From Dokdonella immobilis (GTDB lineage Bacteria > Pseudomonadota > Gammaproteobacteria > Xanthomonadales > Rhodanobacteraceae): a stretch of 64,000 nt of DNA. Made by a program: the position numbers and the translations under genes. Under the pieces are notes generated by a model. That model did not search any database. It had not been told where the DNA came from and was given only the letters and a program-made list of their open reading frames with translations. Positions 9,379 through 18,904 of this stretch are shown here, one piece after another. The stretch covers positions 1 to 64,000 of the forward strand of contig NZ_FOVF01000013.1 of assembly GCF_900115085.1 (NCBI RefSeq). Reading direction: 5' to 3'. The first letter of the stretch is position 1; each line of letters opens with the position of its first letter.

Positions 9379-10854
9379 ATGAGCGAATCGCTGGATATAG
9401 CCCAATGGGCAAAGAACTGGGAGGCGATGGCGCGTCAAGCGCAAGCCGCCCTCGGCGCAAACACGGGCCAGGTCCCGTGGGGCGCCGGCACTGCGAACGC
9501 CGGCTGGGCCGACGTGCTGGGCAAGGCCAATCCGTTTGCCGACGGCAAGCAGCAGAACGAGGCCGTGGAGCGCATGCTCAGTGGCGCCCAGGGCTATCTC
9601 GGCATGCTGCAAAGCCTGGCCGCGGCCGCGGTCGGCCAGACCGGGGGCGCTGGCGACAACCTGGCCGATGCATTCCGCAACGGCATGTTTTCCGGTGCAT
9701 TTTCGTCCCCGGCGATCGGTAATCCGATGGCCACCGCGATGCGCGGGCTCGCCGGCTCGGGAGCGCGAGGCTTCGACCAGATGATGGAGCAGTTCGCCGC
9801 AGCGGCAGGGCCGATGTTCGACAAGACACGCGGCGCCCTGCACCAGCCGGCTTTCGGATTCCTGCGCGAAAAGCAGGAAAACCTGCAAAAGACGGCGCAG
9901 GTCTTCATAGACTATCAGGAGCAGAGCGCGCGCTACGATCGCCTCATGCTCAAGGTCGGCGAGCAGAGCTTCGCCCGCTTTCAGCTCAAGCTGGCCGAAC
10001 GCGAGGAACCCGGTCGCCAGATCGAGTCGGCGCGCGCCCTGTACGACCTCTGGATCGACGCGGCCGAGGAAGCCTATGCGGAGATCGCCCTGTCCGAGGA
10101 ATTCCGCGAGGTGTATGCCGCCGTGGTCGATGCGCAGATGCGCGTGCGCCAGCAGGTGCAGGGCGAGATCGAGCGTTACTGCAACGAGCTCGGCATGCCG
10201 ACGCGCAGCGAAGTCGACAGCATCGGCCAGCGTTTGCAGGCACTGCGCCGCGAATTCCGCAACCAGCAGGGAGGCGAGGCCGGACATCAGGCGCTGCTGG
10301 CCGAGATCGGGGTCTTGCGCAACGAGGTAGCGGCACTCAAGTCGCAACCGGACGCGCGAACAGGCAGCGCTGCGACCGCAAAACCGGCACGTGCAGCCAG
10401 GGCCAGCACGCCCAGGACGTCGAAAATGGCAAAGCCGGCCGCCGCCAGGGCTACGCAAGCCAAGACCTCTGGCAGCAAGGCCGAAGCAGCGCCGGCGGGC
10501 GACGCCGACACCGGCGCTGGCAAGGGCAAGCGCACGCAGGTCGTGCAGTCCGTGAGCCGGGCAGTTACCGGGGCAGCGAAAACCCCATCGTCCAAGGCGA
10601 AGCCGCGGCGCAAAACCGCTGCCAGCTCGAGCGCCAAGCGCCGGCCCAAGCGAAGCCGCTCGGAAGCCGGAAAATCAGTCGCCGCGGTCGGCGCTGCAGT
10701 GAAATCGACGGGGCAGGGAAGCAAGGGCAAGCCGAAAGGCAACAGCTTCGCCGCCAGCATCGCCCGTTTCGCACGCAAGTCGAAGACGGCGACCGCGAGC
10801 CGTGCGCCGCAGACCCGCACGTCCGCATCCGGCAAGCGCGGAGGTGACCGCTGA
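9379..10854 (+). CDS. phaE: Class III PHA synthase subunit PhaE with long basic tail
   Basis: 491 residues. The first roughly 320 match PhaE, the non-catalytic partner that activates PhaC in class III polyhydroxyalkanoate synthases: WAKNWEAMARQ at the start, the central FIDYQEQSARYDRLMLKVGEQSF segment, and a heptad-rich region before residue 320. The remaining roughly 165 residues are Lys/Ala/Ser/Arg-rich (AARASTPRTSKMAKPAAA, KAKPRRKTAASSSAKRRPK), like histone H1 or the nucleoid-binding part of PhaM. PhaE proteins are usually about 350 residues, so the tail is an addition. GGAG lies 8 bases before the ATG. The stop overlaps the phaC start (TGATG), indicating coupled translation. Confidence 0.92.
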   Translation: MSESLDIAQWAKNWEAMARQAQAALGANTGQVPWGAGTANAGWADVLGKANPFADGKQQNEAVERMLSGAQGYLGMLQSLAAAAVGQTGGAGDNLADAFRNGMFSGAFSSPAIGNPMATAMRGLAGSGARGFDQMMEQFAAAAGPMFDKTRGALHQPAFGFLREKQENLQKTAQVFIDYQEQSARYDRLMLKVGEQSFARFQLKLAEREEPGRQIESARALYDLWIDAAEEAYAEIALSEEFREVYAAVVDAQMRVRQQVQGEIERYCNELGMPTRSEVDSIGQRLQALRREFRNQQGGEAGHQALLAEIGVLRNEVAALKSQPDARTGSAATAKPARAARASTPRTSKMAKPAAARATQAKTSGSKAEAAPAGDADTGAGKGKRTQVVQSVSRAVTGAAKTPSSKAKPRRKTAASSSAKRRPKRSRSEAGKSVAAVGAAVKSTGQGSKGKPKGNSFAASIARFARKSKTATASRAPQTRTSASGKRGGDR

Positions 10855-11918
10855 TGGGCCCGCTCAATATTGCGCCGTCGGAACTGTTCGAGGAAGCGGT
10901 CCGCTTCCAGAAGAAAATGAGTCGCGGCAGCGAAGTGCTGCGCACGCTCGACGACGTCGATTTCGGCGTGACGCCGAAGGACGTCGTCTACCGCGAGGAC
11001 AAGCTCGTCGTCTACCGTTTCCGCGGCGACAGGAAGCCGACCGCGAAGACACCGATCCTGATCGTCTATGCGCTGGTCAACCGGCCCTACATGGTCGACC
11101 TGCAGGCGGACAAGTCGCTGGTTCGCAACCTGCTGGCCCAGGGCGAGGATGTCTATCTGATCGACTGGGGCTACCCGGATCGCGCCGATCGCTGGCTGAC
11201 CCTGGACGACTACATCAACGGCTACATCCGGCGCAGCGTCGATGCGGTGGCGAAGAACGCCGGCGTGGCCAAGATCAACCTGCTCGGCATTTGCCAGGGC
11301 GGTGCGTTCTCGCTGTGCTTCACGGCCATGCATCCGCACAAGGTCAAGAACCTGATCACCATGGTGACCCCGGTGGATTTCCACACCCCGGACAACATGC
11401 TGTCGAACTGGACCCGCAACATGGATGCCGACCTGTTCGTCGACACGATCGGCAACGTGCCGGCCGACCTGATGAACTGGTGCTACCTGATGCTCAAGCC
11501 GATGCGCCTGCTGCAGCAGAAGTACGTCGGCATGGTCGATATCCTCGACAACAAGGAGGAACTCGAGAATTTCCTGCGCATGGAGAAGTGGATCTTCGAT
11601 TCGCCCGACCAGGCCGGCGAGGCCTTCCGTGAATTCATGCGGGATTTCTACCAGGGCAACAAGCTGGTCAGGGGTGGTCTGACCATCGGCGACCGCACCG
11701 TGGACCTGGGCAGGATCACGATGCCGGTGCTCAACATCTTCGCCGAACAGGATCATCTGGTCCCGCCCGATTCCTCGCGGGCGCTGCAGGCCGCCGTCGG
11801 CAGCAAGGACTATACCCAGATCGCCTTCAAGGGCGGGCATATCGGCATCTACGTGTCCGGCCGCGCCCAGCGTGAGGTGCCTCCGGCGATCCACGACTGG
11901 CTCAAGGCGCGCAGCTGA
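10854..11918 (+). CDS. phaC: Class III poly(R)-hydroxyalkanoate synthase, PhaC
   Basis: 354 residues, the normal class III length. It polymerises (R)-3-hydroxyacyl-CoA into storage polyester on granules. The alpha/beta-hydrolase fold carries the Cys nucleophile in GICQGG (Cys147), the acidic residue in AEQDHLVPP and the His in FKGGHIGIYV. The ATG shares one base with the phaE stop. Downstream, about 160 bases without a gene separate it from the next membrane protein. All catalytic residues are intact, so activity is expected when paired with PhaE. Confidence 0.96.
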   Translation: MGPLNIAPSELFEEAVRFQKKMSRGSEVLRTLDDVDFGVTPKDVVYREDKLVVYRFRGDRKPTAKTPILIVYALVNRPYMVDLQADKSLVRNLLAQGEDVYLIDWGYPDRADRWLTLDDYINGYIRRSVDAVAKNAGVAKINLLGICQGGAFSLCFTAMHPHKVKNLITMVTPVDFHTPDNMLSNWTRNMDADLFVDTIGNVPADLMNWCYLMLKPMRLLQQKYVGMVDILDNKEELENFLRMEKWIFDSPDQAGEAFREFMRDFYQGNKLVRGGLTIGDRTVDLGRITMPVLNIFAEQDHLVPPDSSRALQAAVGSKDYTQIAFKGGHIGIYVSGRAQREVPPAIHDWLKARS

Positions 11919-12078
11919 TCGATTCCGTAGGCAGGCGCCAGCCGGCCGCCTGCCTCGGCTTGCTTGCATAATCCGGCTCGCGCGCAAGCGTCGGTGACGG
12001 GGCACATGTCGATCCGGCCCGGGCCAGAGGCCTCGGCAGGATAGAATGCGTCACCCCCTCACCTGGTGTCGCAGCGCA

Positions 12079-12387
12079 ATGAACGAAGTCCTGTTCAACA
12101 TCCACAGCATCGGCGTCACGCCCTGGAAGCTGATTGGCTACTGCGGCGTCCTGCTCTTCACCAGCCGCTGGTTCGTGCAGATGTACGCGACCAAGAAGCT
12201 GCGCCGCGTGCACATGCCAAGGGCATTCTGGTGGCTGTCCATTCTCGGCAGCCTGATGCTGGTCAGCTATTTCACGTTTGGCAAGAACGACTCGGTCGGC
12301 ATCCTTTCGAACGCATTTCCGGCCTTCGTCTCGATCTACAACCTGGTCGTGGACCTGCGCCACCGCCGGGAATGGGCCGAAAGCTGA
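12079..12387 (+). CDS. LAB_N-domain small membrane protein
   Basis: 102 residues with three predicted membrane segments (ITPWKLIGYCGVLLF-like helix, FWWLSILGSLMLVSYF, and NAFPAFVSIYNLVVDL). It matches the lipid-A-disaccharide synthase N-terminal domain family, a PQ-loop-like membrane domain usually found alone next to sugar or lipid genes. Its function is not established. The ATG at 12079 gives a normal N-terminus (MNEVLFNIHSIG); an in-frame ATG at 12046 with AGGA nearby is an alternative adding 11 residues. Confidence 0.8.
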   Translation: MNEVLFNIHSIGVTPWKLIGYCGVLLFTSRWFVQMYATKKLRRVHMPRAFWWLSILGSLMLVSYFTFGKNDSVGILSNAFPAFVSIYNLVVDLRHRREWAES

Positions 12388-12469
12388 ATGGATGCGCCCG
12401 CGGCGGCTTCATGCCAGAATCCCCCCGGTCAGGCGTCCGCCTGGCGATCATCCTCGGGGAGAGGCAAGC

Positions 12470-12721
12470 ATGGAAAATCGTAGCAGCGCACCGGTCATGT
12501 CGCTCGGCGACTGGATCATCACCTTCATTGTCCTTGCGATTCCGCTGGTCAACATCGTGATGCTGTTCGTCTGGGCTTTCTCGAGCGGAACGAATCCGAA
12601 CAAGTCCAACTTCTGCAAGGCCTATCTGATTCTTGCCCTGGTCGCGATCGTGCTGTTCTTCATTTTTGGCGGCATGGCCTTCATGTCGGCCATGAGCGGC
12701 GCTGGTTCGTCGGGAATGTAG
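12470..12721 (+). CDS. Small two-helix membrane protein, unknown function
   Basis: 83 residues with a cytoplasmic start (MENRSSAPVMSLGDW), two hydrophobic segments (IITFIVLAIPLVNIVMLFVW and AYLILALVAIVLFFIFGG) and a short loop. A strong GGGGAGAGG lies 6 bases before the ATG, and a perfect 26-base palindrome follows the stop. It resembles small hypothetical membrane proteins of Xanthomonadales but no function is recognised. Confidence 0.75.
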   Translation: MENRSSAPVMSLGDWIITFIVLAIPLVNIVMLFVWAFSSGTNPNKSNFCKAYLILALVAIVLFFIFGGMAFMSAMSGAGSSGM

Positions 12722-12728
12722 AGATCGG

Positions 12729-12754
12729 CGCGCCTGCCGGATCCGGCAGGCGCG
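12729..12754. terminator. Palindromic hairpin between convergent genes
   Basis: A perfect 26-base palindrome (CGCGCCTGCCGG and its complement) is followed by TTT on the plus strand. It sits between the small membrane protein gene and the end of metH2, and probably ends transcription in both directions. Confidence 0.75.
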
Positions 12755-12776
12755 TTTCCCCACATGCAGGTTTCCA

Positions 12777-15482
12777 CTACTCCGGATCGTAGTCGAGATT
12801 CGGGGCCAGCCAGCGTTCGGCTTCGGCAATACTCCAGCCCTTGCGCCGGGAATAGTCCTCGACCTGTTCGCGGGATATGCGGCCGACCACGAAGTACTGA
12901 CTTTTCGGATGCGAGAAGTACCAGCCCGAGACGGCCGCCGTCGGCAACATGGCGAAGCTCTCGGTCAGCGAGATGCCGGTGTTCGCGGTCGCATCGAGTA
13001 GTGTAAACAGCGTGGCTTTTTCGCTGTGGTCGGGGCAGGCCGGGTAGCCCGGAGCGGGGCGGATGCCCTGATAGGCCTCGGCGATCAGGCCCTCATTGTC
13101 GATAACCTCGTCCGCGGCGTAACCCCAGTAGTCCCTGCGCACGCGCTGGTGCAGGCATTCGGCGAACGCCTCGGCCAGGCGATCGGCCAGGGCCTTGAGC
13201 AGGATCGCCGAGTAGTCGTCATGGTCCTGTTCGAAGCGGGCCACGTGCGCGTCGATGCCGATGCCGGCGGTCACGGCAAAGCCGCCGATCCAGTCCTCGA
13301 CCCCCGAATCCTTCGGCGCAATGAAGTCGGCCAGGCAGAAATCGGGACGTTCGATCGGCTTGTCGACCTGCTGGCGCAGGAAGTGCAGGATCGAAATCGT
13401 CGAACCGTCCGCGGCGAGTACCTGCACGTCGTCGCCGTTTGCAGTCGCCGGCCACAGACCGAAGGCGCCGCGAGCGACCAGCCATTTCTCCGCAATGACG
13501 CGTTCGAGCATGGCCAGGACATCGTGATGAAGCTCGCGCGCCTGCGCGCCGACCACGGCGTCATCGAGGATTGCCGGATAGCTTCCGGCCAGTTCCCAGG
13601 CGTTGAAGAACGGCGACCAGTCGATGAACGGCACGAGTTCGGCAAGTGGGAAATCATCGAGCACCGTGACCCCGATCCGGCGCGGCTGCACGGGTCGATG
13701 GCTCGTCCAGTCGCCATCGAAGCGTTGCGCACGCGCCTTTTCGAGCGGGACCAGACGCCTGGCGTCGCCGCGGCCCTTGTGGCGTTCGCGGATCTCGGCG
13801 TAGTCGGCGCGGATCTTGTCCATGAAGGCGTCGACCATGTCCTTCGAAATCAGCGACTGGGCGACGCCCACGGCGCGCGAGGCGTCCTTGACCCAGACCG
13901 TCGGTGATCGATAGTGCGGTTCGATCTTCAGCGCCGTGTGCGCGCGCGAGGTCGTGGCGCCGCCGATCAGCAGCGGCAGGTGGAAATCCTGGCGCTGCAT
14001 TTCGCGGGCGACATGGGTCATTTCCTCCAGTGACGGCGTGATCAGCCCCGAGAGTCCGATCATGTCGGCGTTCTCTGCGCGCGCCGTGTCGAGGATCTTC
14101 TGCGCCGGCACCATCACGCCAAGGTCGATGACCTCGAAGTTGTTGCATCGGAGTACGACGCCGACGATGTTCTTGCCAATGTCGTGCACGTCGCCCTTGA
14201 CCGTGGCCATGATGATCTTGCCGTTCGACTTGCCGACATCGCCGGTGCGCAGTTTCTCGGCTTCGATGTGGGGCAGCAGCCAGGCCACGGCCTTCTTCAT
14301 CACGCGCGCCGACTTGACCACCTGCGGCAGGAACATCTTGCCGGCGCCGAACAGGTCGCCGACCACGTTCATGCCATCCATCAGGGGCCCCTCGATCACA
14401 TCCAGCGGTCGCACCGATTCCAGCCGCGCCTCCTCGGTGTCGGTCTCCACATGCGCATCGATGCCATGCACCAGCGCATGCGCCAGTCGCTTCGCTACCG
14501 GCAAGTCGCGCCAGGCGTTCTTGTCTTCGCGAATCCCGAATCCCGAATCCCCAATCCCGCGCTTGTGGCGCTCGGCGATCTCGAGCAGGCGTTCGGTGGC
14601 ATCACTTCGGCGGTTGAGGACCACGTCCTCGACGCGCTCGCGCAGATCGCCATCGAGATCATCGACGATCGGCAACGCGCCGGCGTTGACGATGCCCATG
14701 TCCATGCCGGCCTTGATCGCGTGGTAGAGGAAGACCGCATGGATGGCCGCACGCACCGGCTCGTTGCCGCGGAACGAGAACGAGACGTTGGAGACGCCGC
14801 CGGAGACGTGGCAATGGGGCAGGGTGCGGCGGATGATCCGGGTCGCCTCGATGAAGTCGACCGCGTAGTTGTCGTGCTCCTCGATGCCGGTGGCGATGGC
14901 GAAGATATTGGGGTCGAAGATGATGTCTTCGGGCGGGAAGCCCACTTCATCGACGAGGATCCGGTAGGCGCGCGTGCAGATCGCGACCTTGCGCGCGCAG
15001 GTATCGGCCTGGCCCTCCTCGTCGAAGGCCATGACCACCGCCGCGGCACCGTAGCGCAGCACCGTGCGCGCCTGCTCCCGGAACGCCACCTCGCCTTCCT
15101 TGAGCGAGATCGAATTGACCACGCCCTTGCCCTGCAGGCACTTCAGTCCGGCTTCGATCACCGACCACTTCGACGAATCGACCATGACCGGGATGCGTGC
15201 GATGTCCGGCTCCGAGGCGATCAGATTTAGGAAGCGGACCATCGCCGCTTCCGAATCGATAAGGCCCTCGTCCATGTTGACGTCAAGGATCTGGGCGCCG
15301 TTTTCGACCTGCTGGCGGGCGACCTCGACAGCGTCCTCGAAACGGCCTTCCTTGATCATCTTGCGGAACTGCGCGCTGCCGGTGACGTTGGTGCGCTCGC
15401 CGACGTTGATGAAGTTGAGTTGCGGCGTGATGACCAGCGGTTCGAGGCCGGACAGGACCGTGTGGTGCGAAGTCGCGGTCAT
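12777..15482 (-). CDS. metH: Methionine synthase, folate/cobalamin/activation modules
   Basis: 901 residues corresponding to the C-terminal two thirds of MetH. In order these are the pterin-binding domain (residues about 20-290, [15 protein letters not shown]), the helical cap and cobalamin domain with DVHDIG (about 430), and the SAM-dependent reactivation domain ending in [13 protein letters not shown]. It transfers methyl from methyltetrahydrofolate via B12 to homocysteine, which is bound by the partner encoded just upstream. The two proteins together (about 1260 residues) equal one full MetH. The linker between folate and B12 modules contains a peptide ([12 protein letters not shown]) encoded by a REP-like repeat at 14529-14560. 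The start overlaps the metH1 stop (ATGA). Confidence 0.95.
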   Translation of the reverse strand: MTATSHHTVLSGLEPLVITPQLNFINVGERTNVTGSAQFRKMIKEGRFEDAVEVARQQVENGAQILDVNMDEGLIDSEAAMVRFLNLIASEPDIARIPVMVDSSKWSVIEAGLKCLQGKGVVNSISLKEGEVAFREQARTVLRYGAAAVVMAFDEEGQADTCARKVAICTRAYRILVDEVGFPPEDIIFDPNIFAIATGIEEHDNYAVDFIEATRIIRRTLPHCHVSGGVSNVSFSFRGNEPVRAAIHAVFLYHAIKAGMDMGIVNAGALPIVDDLDGDLRERVEDVVLNRRSDATERLLEIAERHKRGIGDSGFGIREDKNAWRDLPVAKRLAHALVHGIDAHVETDTEEARLESVRPLDVIEGPLMDGMNVVGDLFGAGKMFLPQVVKSARVMKKAVAWLLPHIEAEKLRTGDVGKSNGKIIMATVKGDVHDIGKNIVGVVLRCNNFEVIDLGVMVPAQKILDTARAENADMIGLSGLITPSLEEMTHVAREMQRQDFHLPLLIGGATTSRAHTALKIEPHYRSPTVWVKDASRAVGVAQSLISKDMVDAFMDKIRADYAEIRERHKGRGDARRLVPLEKARAQRFDGDWTSHRPVQPRRIGVTVLDDFPLAELVPFIDWSPFFNAWELAGSYPAILDDAVVGAQARELHHDVLAMLERVIAEKWLVARGAFGLWPATANGDDVQVLAADGSTISILHFLRQQVDKPIERPDFCLADFIAPKDSGVEDWIGGFAVTAGIGIDAHVARFEQDHDDYSAILLKALADRLAEAFAECLHQRVRRDYWGYAADEVIDNEGLIAEAYQGIRPAPGYPACPDHSEKATLFTLLDATANTGISLTESFAMLPTAAVSGWYFSHPKSQYFVVGRISREQVEDYSRRKGWSIAEAERWLAPNLDYDPE
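14529..14560. repeat. REP-like GAATCCC repeat inside metH
   Basis: 32 bases built from GAATCCC-type units, matching 38236-38267 at 30 of 32 positions. The second site is an intergenic hairpin between converging genes. Here the repeat is read in frame as [12 protein letters not shown] in the linker between the folate and cobalamin modules of MetH, where extra residues are likely tolerated. Confidence 0.85.
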
Positions 15483-16558
15483 GCGGCCAGGTCCCTGACC
15501 GGCAGGCGCCGGGGTGCAAGCCCGCGGACAGCCTCGGCAATGGCGTGGATGTGCGCCGGCGTCGTGCCGCAGCAGCCACCGACCAGGTTGAGCAGGCCTG
15601 ATGTGGCGAATTCACGCAGGGTCGAAGCCATCTCCTCGGGTGTCTCGTCGTATTCGCCGAACGCATTCGGCAGGCCGGCATTCGGGTGTGCGCTGACGTA
15701 GGCACGGCTGACCCGGGCCAGGGTTTCGACGTGTTCGCGCAGGTCGGCCGCACCAAGGGCGCAGTTCAGGCCGAACGAAAGTGGACGACTGTGCGCAAGC
15801 GAGGCGTGGAAGGCTTCGGCGGTCTGCCCGGACAGGGTGCGCCCCGAGCGGTCGGTGATCGTGCCCGAGATCATGATCGGCAGGCGGCCGCCGCGTTGCT
15901 CGAAGACCTCGGCGATGGCGAACAGGGCGGCCTTGGCATTCAGCGTGTCGAAGATCGTCTCGACCATGAGCGTGTCCGCACCGCCGTCGATCAGGCCTTC
16001 GGTGGCCTCACGGTAGGTGGCCCGCAGTTCGTCGAAACTGGTGTTGCGAAAGCCCGGATCGTTGACGTCGGGACTGATCGAAGCGGTGCGGCTGGTCGGC
16101 CCGAGCACGCCGATCACGAAACGCGGCTGGTCCGGCGTCTTCGCGCTGTACGCATCGCAGGCGGCGCGGGCCAGCCGCGCGCCCTCGCGATTCAACTCGT
16201 AGACGATGTGTTCGAGGTGATAGTCGGACTGGCTGATTGCGGTGGCGTTGAAGGTATTGGTCTCCACCAGGTCCGCGCCGGCCTCCAGATAGGCTTCGTG
16301 CACGGCGCGGATGATGTCGGGCCGGGTCAGCGAAAGCAGGTCATTGTTGCCCTTGAGGTCGTGCGAACAGCCGTCGCCGTGCGCATGCGCGGAATCATGG
16401 CCATCGACAAAACGCTCGCCCCGGTAATCGGATTCGTCGAGCCGATGGCTCTGGATCATCGTGCCCATGGCGCCGTCGATGACCAGGATGCGCCGGGAGA
16501 GCGCCTGTTCGAGCATCTGCACGCGCTCCGGGTGCAGCCAGGGCAGCGGCGCGCTCAT
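15479..16558 (-). CDS. metH: Methionine synthase, homocysteine-binding module
   Basis: 359 residues forming the homocysteine S-methyltransferase barrel of MetH as a separate polypeptide. It begins near [13 protein letters not shown], and the zinc ligands sit in GLNCALGA and in [12 protein letters not shown] near the end. It should work with the folate/B12 subunit encoded immediately downstream, with which it overlaps by ATGA. The start at 16558 was chosen because it overlaps the stop of the upstream regulator, again by ATGA, and gives [13 protein letters not shown]; an in-frame ATG 69 bases upstream would lie inside the regulator gene. Confidence 0.94.
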   Translation of the reverse strand: MSAPLPWLHPERVQMLEQALSRRILVIDGAMGTMIQSHRLDESDYRGERFVDGHDSAHAHGDGCSHDLKGNNDLLSLTRPDIIRAVHEAYLEAGADLVETNTFNATAISQSDYHLEHIVYELNREGARLARAACDAYSAKTPDQPRFVIGVLGPTSRTASISPDVNDPGFRNTSFDELRATYREATEGLIDGGADTLMVETIFDTLNAKAALFAIAEVFEQRGGRLPIMISGTITDRSGRTLSGQTAEAFHASLAHSRPLSFGLNCALGAADLREHVETLARVSRAYVSAHPNAGLPNAFGEYDETPEEMASTLREFATSGLLNLVGGCCGTTPAHIHAIAEAVRGLAPRRLPVRDLAA

Positions 16559-17481
16559 GGCTTGCGCGCCAGCAGGGTGACCACCTCGAAATGCGGCGCC
16601 TTGCTCTCGCGCGTGATGCGTTCGCATTTGAGCACCTCGAGCCCGGTACTCTCGGCGAAACCGCGCAGGTCGGCCGGCCGGAAGCCAAGGTTGCGATGAT
16701 CGAAGGGTTCCACGGCACCGTGATGCGCGTGCTTGCCGAGCGTGGCGGCCAGCAGGCGACCACCTTTGGCCAGCACGCGCGCGGCCTCGGCGACGACCGT
16801 GGCCGGCTTTTCGCTGTAGGTCAGGGCATGCATGAGCAGGACCAGATCGAAGCGCCTGCGGCCGAGATCAAGGGCATGCATGTCACCGGTGACGACTTCG
16901 ACATTGGCAAAACCCTTGAGCCGCTCGCGAGCAGCGGCGACCACGCGCGGGCTGGCATCGACGCATACGATCGAGCGGGCCCGCGGTGCCAGCAGTTCGG
17001 CGAGAACGCCGTCGCCGGAGGCGATGTCCAGCACGTCACCCGGATCGACCAGCTGGGTCATGGCGCGGGCCAGGGTTTCCCAGGTGCGTCCCGGGGAGTA
17101 ATGGCGCTCCATGTCGCCGGCGACCGTGTCGGCCCAGCCTTCGGCGCGGGCGCGCTTGGCCAGGACGCCGGGAAGCCGATGCTCATCGTCCCTGAGCAGG
17201 GCGTCATCGACGGCTTCCTTGAGGGCATGCAGGAGCGCGCCTTCGCGTGGCGCGAGCTCACCGTTGAACCGGTAGTAGGACGACACGCCGGCGCGACGGT
17301 CGCGGACGAGACCGGCATCCTTGAGCTTGGCCAGGTGGGTCGACACGCGCGGCTGGGCCAGGCGCAGGATCGCCGAGAGCTCGGCCACGGTCAGTTCTTC
17401 GCGTTCGAGCAAGGCCAGCAGGCGCACCCGGGTCGGGTCGGAGAGCAGCCGGAGCAGGGCCGAGGTGGCGGTCAGGTCCAC
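16555..17481 (-). CDS. sahR: SahR-type ArsR regulator with SAM/SAH-binding domain
   Basis: 308 residues. Residues 1-95 are an ArsR winged helix ([36 protein letters not shown]). Residues about 120-308 are a class I methyltransferase fold with the SAM-loop [15 protein letters not shown]. This architecture is that of SahR, a repressor of the SAM cycle in Proteobacteria whose methyltransferase-like domain senses S-adenosylhomocysteine. The gene starts with GTG, preceded by AAAGGA, and its stop overlaps metH1. Position at the head of the metH operon fits autoregulation, and an inverted repeat lies directly upstream. It lacks any sign of arsenic-binding cysteines in the HTH part. Confidence 0.85.
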   Translation of the reverse strand: MDLTATSALLRLLSDPTRVRLLALLEREELTVAELSAILRLAQPRVSTHLAKLKDAGLVRDRRAGVSSYYRFNGELAPREGALLHALKEAVDDALLRDDEHRLPGVLAKRARAEGWADTVAGDMERHYSPGRTWETLARAMTQLVDPGDVLDIASGDGVLAELLAPRARSIVCVDASPRVVAAARERLKGFANVEVVTGDMHALDLGRRRFDLVLLMHALTYSEKPATVVAEAARVLAKGGRLLAATLGKHAHHGAVEPFDHRNLGFRPADLRGFAESTGLEVLKCERITRESKAPHFEVVTLLARKP

Positions 17482-17490
17482 GTATTATCC

Positions 17491-17514
17491 TTTCATCTTG
17501 ATTGAAAGATGGAA
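17491..17514. promoter_or_regulatory. Candidate SahR operator
   Basis: TTTCATCTT, six spacer bases and AAGATGGAA form an inverted repeat with 8 of 9 paired positions, including a perfect CATCTT/AAGATG core. It ends 10 bases before the sahR GTG start and would overlap its promoter or ribosome binding region. The location suits an autoregulatory site for the ArsR-type protein. Binding by SahR is inferred from location only. Confidence 0.55.
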
Positions 17515-17662
17515 GTGCAGCGTAGCCAGACCTTGCGGTGCCGTCAACGTGGATCTGACCGCTGCGCCGAGGTTGGCGCCTGGCGGGATTCCCCCATCGG
17601 CAGGCGGAAAGGCCCCCGACGCGATAAAATCGCCGGCCGCCCCACGCCGCAAAGGATGACCC

Positions 17663-18823
<1,161 letters not shown>

Positions 18824-18904
18824 GATCGCCTCCCGGCTCGCGCGACCGCCGTTTGTTGCCGATGCGCGGCCCGTGCAGGTATCCGGATCACCGCTCCCCC
18901 GTAC

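Noticed and set aside
17482-17662. Cobalamin riboswitch upstream of the metH operon
   Set aside because: No B12-box or long structured leader is visible in the 180 bases; regulation by SahR explains the context.
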